Positions 56,087 through 64,000 of a stretch of DNA of 64,000 bases are shown in pieces. Where the stretch lies: contig JAOWBW010001912.1 of NCBI GenBank assembly GCA_026119855.1, forward strand, positions 62,001 to 126,000. Direction: 5' to 3'. The translations under genes and the position numbers were made by a program. The notes below the pieces were generated by a model. That model was not told where the DNA came from and did no database searches. It saw nothing but the letters and a program-made list of their open reading frames with translations. This DNA comes from Campanula takesimana (taxonomy: Eukaryota; Streptophyta; Magnoliopsida; Asterales; Campanulaceae). Numbering within the stretch: position 1 is the stretch's first letter; each line of letters opens with the position of its first letter.

Positions 56087-59000
56087 ATGGGTAAATCCGC
56101 GAAGAAATCCGCCTCCAAGGTACTCACTCCTCTTTCAACTTGTTATTTCTTCGTCTCTTACGCTTCAATAGAGTTGTAGTCTTGAGTGATTTTGATTCTT
56201 GTTTCCAGGTTGATGTTGTTCCTGCTGTAGCTCAACCCACCAAAGCTCTCAAAAAAGGTTTGAACATGATTTTTTTTTTAATTTTGTGTTGTATGGGGTG
56301 AATCAGGTTTTTGAGGTTGGAAAAAAGGAATGTTTCTTTTTTCGTTAAAGAATAGGTCGTTTTGTTTAATTATAAAGAACTGGAAAAGGGGATTCCTAAT
56401 TGTTTAAAAGGGTTTATATTGAATTAATTCGAAATGGGTCGTACAAAGGGTTAGAGGTGGATGTGTCTCGGAACTGGACTGAGAGAGATAGAGCTGTGTG
56501 TGTATCTGCGTCGGTGGGCTGAAATTTGTAGATTCTGGAATTGTTTTGGTATATTGATGGTGTTGAATTATCGAAATTTACGTTAGGATCTTATTGTTCT
56601 GAAAATCTGGGTGGTTTGATTTTGACTTCTTTGTGTTGATTTTTACAGGAAAGAGAGAAGCTGAAGAGGTGATCGAGAAGGTTACAAAGAAGCAGAAGAC
56701 TGCTGCAGCTGCGGTAGAACAAGCAAAGGCTCTAAAAAAGGTTCCTAAGAAGCAAGAAAGCAGTTCCTCTGAGGAGGATTCTTCCTCAGATGATGAACCC
56801 CCTAAGGTTTGATTCTTATTTTCTTTTTACTGTTTATTCTTTTCATTATTTATAATCTTGATGATTCAAATGGGTTTTTGCTGCTTGTTCAAAATTGTTT
56901 TTTGTCTCGGGATGAGTGAATTGCTTCTATTGGTCTGCGGTATTTATTTGAATAGGCTACTCAACTTACAAATGATCCACCTTTCTTTTTTTTATGAATC
57001 TCTAATATGGGTGGAGGAAATATTCAATTGCTTTATTAGGACAACGAATGGCTTAGTTTGAAGTAGATGGTAATAGTTCAACTGTCTATGGGTTATGTTT
57101 AGAAACAGTGTTTGAGTGTACACATATTTTTTTGATTGATCACCCATCATTCTTTTGATATGGGTGCTTGATAGCAACATGTATTATTGTAGCTGATGCT
57201 AGATGTAAATTGTTTATTTTTTATTTTTTAGTTTTTTTGGTATTTGATGTGGTATGCTATAGAGTTTAATAAGTAACGGATTATCAGGTGGTGAAAGCTC
57301 CAGTCAAGAAGGTTGTAGCACCAGTGAAGCCTGCAAAAGACTCGAGCAGCAGTGATGAGGACTCATCCTCGGATGACGTAAGAGTTAATGTTTGTTGCTG
57401 TAGGGTTAAATACATGGGATTTATTTTCTTAACCACGTATATATGTATTTAATATTGCAGGAACCTAAGAAGAAGCCTGTGGTTGCTGCTAAATCGAAGC
57501 CTGCAAAAGACTCTAGCAGCAGTGATGACTCTTCTTCGGATGATGTGAGTGTCTAGACTTTATGTGGCTCACATTTTGTTTCCCGTGAACGTTCCGTGAA
57601 AAACTTGCTTTACACTCGCTTTACTTTCATCTTATGGTGTAAAATAGGTTTTTCATCTCTTAGTTTAAACAAGTTTTTCATAAGACTGGCTCTTTGTTTC
57701 CTTGTACCTATGAGGCTTATGGTTTACTTAATTTAATATCTTTTATTGTTGGTGACAAATAGCTTCTTTCCCATCATTGAGACTTCTACAACTATAATTT
57801 TGGTTGCAGGAACCTAAGAAAAAGCCTGTGGTTGCTGCTAAAGCGAAGCCCTCAAAAGACTCTAGCAGCAGTGATGACTCTTCCTCGGATGGAGTGAGTG
57901 TCCAGATTTTGTGGCTCATATTTTTTTTCCTTGTACCAGGGGGCCATTGGTTTACTATCTTATATTGTTGGTGAAAAATCACTCAAATTCCTTTCACCAA
58001 GTCTTCTAATATAGTAATTTAAATCTCAGGAACCTACCAAGCAGCCCGCAGTTGCGCCCACAGTTGCTAAAAATGGTACCGTTGCAAAAAAAGCTAAGGT
58101 GGACTCATCCAGCAGTGACGAATCAGATTCTGATTCCGAGTCAGATGACGTAAGTTACATTTGTGGTTACATGTAGCAATTTGTACCGAAGTATCATAAG
58201 CTGTTATTGTCATATGCAGCATGATAGTGGTTGTCTTAATTCATCCTGTAATTTTGAATTTGTTGATATGCAGGAACCTAAAAGCAAGGTAGCTGCTCCA
58301 TCGAAAACTGTACCTGCTGTTGTGGCCAAGAACGGGACAGTGGCAGCTTCCAAGAAGAAAGACGAGTCGAGTGATGATTCTGATTCAGATGATAGTGACA
58401 GTTCTGATGATGATGATGTGAGTGTTCTGTATTGTTTTTCTTTTACTCTACACTGTCTGCTAAAAACAGTAATTCCACTGTTATACTCATCTGTCCCAGA
58501 AAGTTCCCTTTTGTAGTCAATACAAATGAACTTTGACCAAACATTGCTATCGATCTAATCATACTAGTGAGATTTTAAAAATTGTAATTGATAAATTGAT
58601 TTATCAATTACAATCTTTTGTGAATTTCATTGATTGACACCAATTTATGGTCAAAGTTAGCGTGTGTTGATCATAAACAGTCAAATCGGACTAACTTTTC
58701 GGGAAGGGAGTACTTCTTTAACACTTGTAAAAGATACTCTGCGGTTACCATTCATGGCCGTTGCTACAAAAAAGAATTTCAGTTCTTTTGAGTCAGTGCT
58801 TGCATACTATTTAAAGTTCTTACAGATACTTGTCAAAAAAGTTGAAACTGACTATTGGCCCTCGTACAGAAAAAAGTTGCCTCTCAGCCAAAGAAGCCTT
58901 CAGCTGCTGTTATTAAGAAGAAAGAGGAATCTAGTGATAGTTCAGATGAAAGCGACTCTGACTCTGATGATGAAGAGGTATTTTGCTATTAATCCCTCTT

Positions 59001-62000
59001 ATGTTCCATTCCTCGCCCTATTATTTTTGGCCATTGTTTTTCTGAGCGAGTGCTATGATTGTGAAGAATGCTAAGGTAGCCTCCCAACCAAAGAAGGCAC
59101 CAGCTACTGCTACAAAGAAGAAAGACGATTCTGATGAAAGCTCTGATGAATCTGATGAAGAGAGCTCTGATGAAGAAGAGAAGCTACCTTCAAAAACTCC
59201 AAAGAAAACTGTGAGTCATTTTATATAGAGTGACTAGTACTGACCCCGTGCCAAAGCACGGGCCATTGTTACTTCCCAACTGCTGCACGTTTAGTTCGTT
59301 TCTTAAAGTTTGAGACTTAAAACAAAGAGAAGATTAGGGGTGAAGTGAAACATATGAAAGTTAGAGGACCGATTTGAGGGGCTAAAGTGAAACACCTAAA
59401 ATTTCAAGGACTGATTTGAAAGTAAAAAAAGTTGAAGGGGTAAAGTGAAACTTTTGAAAGAATCGTGGCTGCACGATACTTTTTTGGATTAATCTCGACC
59501 GCTCTGTCTTTTTGTCCTTTTCTGACCTGTATTATAGGTTATATGATTTGTACGATAACCATCACAGAATCTTTCACCATTATGTTTTATTTTACTGGTC
59601 GGGCCGCAATGTTTTACTTGATTTGTGATTCTTCAGATGTTCCAAGTTTTTTTGTTAATTCTTATTGTGTGTCAGGAGTAATTTAAGGCTTTACCTCACG
59701 GTTTTTATATAGGACGCAGTTTGTATTTTTGACTTGAGTGTTTATACATGCATGTCTTTGTAGCTGTTTATCTCATGAAATGCAGAATTTCTAGCACAAA
59801 TTATGGGAACTATTAGTAGTGTTGTTTCCTACCAACAGATTCTTATCTAAGCGTTTTAACAATTTTGGCAAAAACAGGATACTGATGTAGAAATGGTTGA
59901 CGCTCCATCAGCAAAGAAAGCAGTAAGTATTTTTCTTGGGGATTATCTTTAAGTTTTTTGTATTTTTTTTCTCATCATTTTTCTGTGGAGATATGCTGTT
60001 GTAGTTGGGTGTATAATTGCATTACTGAAAGGCTTTTTTAATATTGCAGCCTCAAACCCCCGCTACTCCTCAAACTGGAGGCACAGGATCAAAAACTCTG
60101 TTTGTTGGCAACATGTCCTTTTCTATTGAACAATCCGATATGTATGTTCCCGTTTTACCTGAAAAATTGTGCATGTTTAGTTGTTAATCAAGATTAGATT
60201 TTTTATCTTACATTTACTTTACTTTGTAGAGAGAATTTCTTTAAAGATGCTGGAGAAGTTGTTGATGTTCGCTTTGCATCAGATAGAGAAACTGGTCAAT
60301 TTAGAGGTTACGGTCATGTTGAGTTCGCCACTGCTGAAGCAGCACAAAAGGTCTGGTTATATTTTCATATACCCTCATTTCTTCTCTAATTTGCGATAAG
60401 GTTGGATAAAAAATTGTATATTTGCTTAACTTGTGTATTGTACAATTCTAAGGAGTTGACTTTAGACTTTCATATGAAAGCGTATTAAATGTTATATGGG
60501 CTTAACTTATTAATTAAACATGTTCCTTTCGCAGGCCCTCAAATTAAATGGACACGATCTGCTAGGGCGTGAGGTTAGGCTTGATTTGGCGAAGGAAAGG
60601 GGAGCATACACTCCGGCTAGTGGGTATGTTGGCTGGACAGTATGTTTTGAAAGTATATTTGTGTACACGAAATTGATTGTGAACTGAAAAATATTGTCTT
60701 CTATTTTAGGAATGAGAAATCTTTTGGCGCGGGTCGAGCTCAAGCTCAAGGGCAAACAGTATATGTGCGGGGTTTCGATAACAACGAGAGTGAGGACAAT
60801 GTATGTTTTACGTGCAATACTATCCGAGTGATCTCCATGGAACATAATAAAATTCATTGTTTTTTAAGAAACAGAATACACGAAGCTGATATTAATAACT
60901 GTTTATTTACTAATTCGACACTCCCCTCTGTTGCAGGTCAGAAGCGCACTAGAAAAGCACTTTGGTGCCTGTGGGGAGATTACAAGGGTTTCTATTCCTG
61001 CAGATCGTGACACTGGGGCTGTAAAAGGGTATGTTGGTTCTTCATCTTTTCTTAACAATCACTCGTCTATGTTTGAAGACGGTGGGAAGCACCTACTTTA
61101 GGTGCCTCTACTTTGTGTATTTTATTCTGCGCATATTTGTATTTAAGAATGCAAATATAACTGGAGCTGCAAAAGTTTAAAGTCCATTCTGGGCTGTAAA
61201 AGTTTAAAGTTTAAAGTCCGTTCTGTTGTGTTTAAAGTTATATGATGTCTTATTTACTAGTTGCATTTCATTTTCCCTTCCATTTGGATGAGTTGGTGCG
61301 CTTACACACACATCTGTAGACTGACAATATCGATGGACAATGTACATATATGCCTACATTGTTGACTAGTAGTAATTCCTGATTATGATGGTTAGTTTAC
61401 TTGTTATTTTGCATTTAAACTGTTACTTTGCCTTGCATCCATCAATTTGATTTGATGATTTGATATGATATTTTGTTTTGGGTTTTGTGTTGTGTATTGT
61501 GTGTGGGTGGCTGGGATTTCAGTTTTTTGCTCATCCTAGGTTATATTATTTGACTTCTTAGGGATGCTCGTCTTTCGTTTTCGCTTGTTTTTTCATTGCC
61601 TAGTATGTAGACGTTCATCCTGTTACTTGTCACCCACCACTTGAACAAATGCTTAATTTTTTTTTTTTTTTTGTGTGTAAAAGACTGAATTATGTTTCAG
61701 GTTTATTGTAGTTATTTCTGATCTTGTAGTTGAATTAAATTAATCATATAGTTAATGGTGATTACATTTGCATTACTGGGTCTTTATTTTTCTTGTTTGC
61801 AGGTTTGCATACATAGACTTTTCTGACGGTGGTGCTTTCAATAAAGCTCTTGAATTAGACGGATCCGATTTTGGAGGATACCCTCTGACCGTTAATGAGG
61901 CAAAGCCAAAAGGTGATAGCGGTTTCGGAGGCGGCGGCGGTTGGTCCGGAGGCGGCGGCGGTTGGTCCGGAGGCGGCGGTGGTGGTAGGTCTGGAGGCAG

Positions 62001-62658
62001 GCGTGGTGGTGGAGGTAGGTTTGGAGACAGAGATGGTGGTGGCAGAGGTCGTGGTGGTAGAGACAGTGGTGGCAGGCGTGGTGGAGGCAGAGGCCGTGGG
62101 CCCAGCAGACCAAGCATGGCTACACCTGGTACTGGTATGTAATCACTTTTACCTTCTACATACTCCCACTGTCCCAAATGATATTCCTAAATTGGTACAA
62201 AGGTTACTTTGAGCAAAAATTTGAAGTTAATTTAATCATCCAATAAACATTTAAAACTTGTTATTGATAGTATCTATAGTGTTGTATCAATAACAAGTTC
62301 AAAATTTTCATCAAAATGATTAACTTAACTTTAAATTATTACTCGAACTACATTCGTATTAACAACAAATAAGAGTGGGAAGTTCACTTCGGGATTGATA
62401 CTCCCTCCGTCCCATAATAAATGTCGTTCCTTTCCTTTTTGGTCTTTCCCAAAATAAATGTTGCATTTTCAAATAAGGAAACAACTATATTGCATTTCTA
62501 TCATGGCACTATCACTATACAAGCAAGTTAAGTATATAATACTTGTTACGTTGACAAGTCAAATGAGACATTTATTATGGGACGGAGTTTACCGGAGCTA
62601 ATATGAGGGTTTGTTTGATTGTAATGCAGGAAAGAAGACTACTTTTGGTGATGATTAG
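56087..62658 (+). CDS. NUCL: Nucleolin-like protein, 18 exons, about 634 aa
   Basis: Nucleolins bind nascent pre-rRNA and rDNA chromatin in the nucleolus. My exons: 56087-56119, 56209-56257, 56649-56806, 57288-57377, 57461-57544, 57810-57893, 58030-58149, 58274-58417, 58870-58977, 59067-59210 (start could be 59076), 59878-59922, 60050-60141, 60230-60350, 60535-60623, 60710-60800, 60937-61028, 61803-62134, 62630-62658. All introns are GT-AG and the sum is 635 codons with stop. Residues 1-353 are Lys/Ala-rich with about eight Ser/Asp/Glu blocks. RRM1 (about 368-445) has LFVGNM and RGYGHVEF; RRM2 (about 470-546) has VYVRGF and FAYIDF. A Gly/Arg-rich tail follows (about 555-622, GGGRGRGGRD), then GKKTTFGDD. 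Length and layout fit plant NUC-L proteins (two RRMs plus GAR). Confidence 0.93.
58486..58710. mobile_element. Stowaway-like MITE in nucleolin intron 8
   Basis: It begins CTCATCTGTCCCAGAAAGTT and ends AACTTTTCGGGAAGGGAG, flanked by TA (58484-58485 and 58711-58712). The length is 225 bp. Confidence 0.8.
59234..59470 (-). mobile_element. Helitron-like element in nucleolin intron 10 (left limit firm)
   Basis: Read on the minus strand it ends GCCCGTGCTTTGGCACGGGG then TCAGTACTAG before T, the same hairpin-CTAG design as the units at 53-55 kb, with a similar body. The other end is not defined; 59470 is approximate. Confidence 0.7.
62163..62398. mobile_element. Stowaway-like MITE in the last nucleolin intron (older)
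   Basis: It starts CTCCCACTGTCCCAAATGAT after TA (62161-62162) and runs to a TA at 62399. The right end is degenerate. The interior matches the MITE at 51527-51812. Confidence 0.6.
62401..62589. mobile_element. Stowaway-like MITE in the last nucleolin intron (younger)
   Basis: Near-perfect ends CTCCCTCCGTCCCATAATAA and, inverted, ACTCCGTCCCATAATAAATG, flanked by TA. It directly follows the previous MITE, sharing its TA, and ends 40 bp before the final exon. Confidence 0.9.
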
Positions 62659-64000
62659 GATGTATGGATGGCTCTTGAAATTTCCTTCCATCTTTTTACC
62701 TCTATGGTCTCTCTATGTCTGTTCTATTGGGTTTCTGGTTTGGATGTTTTCAAATTAGTTTTGTCTGCTACAAATATATTGCTAGGATGATTTTGCGAAT
62801 GTAACGTCTCTCCAAGACGAATTAATTAATGTAAGATTTTTGATGAGTTTCTGCAGATTTATCTTTTCATTTTCACAATTGTTTTCATCTGCTTGGAATA
62901 AATATTTGCTCTGAACCAAATGTCAGGTTTTCCTTTTTGATTCTACAGGAAATTAACTGCTGCACTTTTGAATAATTGATTGTATTGTCTAAAATGAATG
63001 TAAATGCTGATACCCTATCTTAGAAAGTAAGGAGGCGACCCTAGCTATCATCGAGGGTGAGACTTGGCTTGGCTTTACCATTGGCTTTTTATGGTTAAAT
63101 AATTGAACTTTAACCGAACATTGGGGTCAATTTAATGATCACAATGAAACTTTAAATTCTTTTATGAGGGAATTGCGTTTTAGGCCCCAAAGTATAAGTG
63201 CGTTTCGCAATGTGGGCTTTAAAGTTTCACTATTTACAGTTTAAGCCCCAACGTTGTTCAACGTTGTTGTTCTGTTAACAAGTTAGGGTTTTTAACCAAT
63301 TTTGATAGAAAATCTCGTTAGATTATCACATTCAAGTGACGTGTCAGATAACGGAGGATGATTTTGATTTTTTTTTTTAATGCAAATTGAATGAAAATGA
63401 ATACTCAAAATAGAATCACTAATATCCCCAAATACAAAAAACAAATATAAATGTAATAATAATTATTTCACTAGTAATTTATTCCAACAACGCCTCCTTC
63501 ACCCATCCTTGTCGGCACTCACCTCTCCCTCTCACGTCTATGTCTCATCTCCCCTCCCACTCCTCTCTCTCTCTCTTCGTTTTTGCTCCTCTATGTCGCC
63601 GCCACCACAACCACCATCTTCTTTTCTTATTTGCCGCCGACTCTTTCTCCTTCTCCGAACCGTCTCAACCCCGGACCGTCTCTTTCCCAACGCACCCTTG
63701 CCTTTGCAGATCAAGTTTCTATGTCAAGGTTTGATTGTTGATGATGCTGAATCGAAAATTGAGTGGACTGTGTTCAGATTTGGGTCTTGTGTGTGCGATT
63801 GTGCGGTGGGCATAAAAATTAAAACAAATTCTTGGTTCTTTCCTAAACAAATTGACATTCAATTGAAAGAAATTAAAACAAATTCTTCTCTGCAAACACT
63901 CCTCTCTCTCTCTCTCTCTCTCTCTCATTTTCTCTCTCAAACATTGGTCCTGATTTTGTGGAAAAAAAAGTCGAGGCCCCTTTTAGACGCCCCCCTTGAG
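62659..64000. other. Nucleolin 3' region and unassigned downstream DNA
   Basis: The likely 3' untranslated region runs to about 62900, with AATAAAT near 62897 as a candidate poly(A) signal. From 63160 to 63360, GAGGGAATTGCGTTTTAGGC and the following text look like one arm of a MULE whose partner would lie beyond the window. The stretch 63490-63730 is pyrimidine-rich and gene-leader-like. A (CT)n run is at 63900-63929. No gene can be called. Confidence 0.45.

Noticed and set aside
61773..62177. Minus-strand proline-rich ORF
   Set aside because: It is the shadow of the glycine/arginine-rich tail of nucleolin; GGN codons read as proline on the other strand.
63540..63734. Ser/His-rich ORF after the nucleolin gene
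   Set aside because: It is low-complexity pyrimidine-rich sequence with no domain or clear start context.

Overview
This is a stretch of a flowering-plant nuclear genome, probably a eudicot. It has long LTR retrotransposons with tRNA-iMet primer sites, a single intron-rich host gene with GT-AG introns, and plant DNA transposons of the Mutator, hAT, Helitron and Stowaway types. No bacterial gene organisation is visible. About 85% of the window is mobile DNA. Many element borders could be fixed by finding target-site duplications (TSDs) by eye.

Layout. 1-6717: decayed chromodomain (Tekay/Del-like) Ty3/gypsy element, made of the tail of one polyprotein, a 2.6-kb LTR and a frameshifted gag-pol. 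6718-16616: minus-strand SIRE/Maximus-like Ty1/copia element with a degraded gag-pol and a split env-like/coiled-coil region. 16617-24509: the 3' half of a second SIRE-like element on the plus strand, whose extra ORF is interrupted by a copia-type solo LTR (TSD ttttt) and whose 3' LTR is interrupted by another solo LTR (TSD gtggc). 24510-25211 and 40772-41100: one local repeat split by a young Tekay-like composite, LTR-internal-LTR-internal-LTR (25212-40766), flanked by a single 5-bp TSD (atgag). 41500-45898: Helitron helicase remnant and Helitron end, containing a MULE with another MULE nested inside it. 45925-48127: two hAT elements carrying host-gene pieces (an arabinogalactan-peptide ORF and the first coding exon of a CutA-like gene). 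49058-50483: solo SIRE LTR. 50632-55668: long-TIR MULEs and tandem Helitron 3' ends, one MULE carrying a small secreted-peptide-like ORF. 56087-62658: the one clear host gene, an 18-exon nucleolin-like gene, with a TATA box, telo-boxes, and MITEs and a Helitron end in its introns. 62659-64000: downstream DNA.

The most interesting signal is not a gene. Three unrelated LTR families (two gypsy, one copia) each carry a different CG-rich word arranged identically: word pairs about 22 bp apart, repeated every 72-73 bp. The two SIRE families have their own words (GCGCA and ACCGCA), spaced about every 15-18 bp in the LTRs and scattered through the rest of the element, including the extra ORF. The MULE ends repeat TGCGTACT at 30 and 29 bp. 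This looks like family-specific arrays of protein-binding or self-recognition sites on one helical face.
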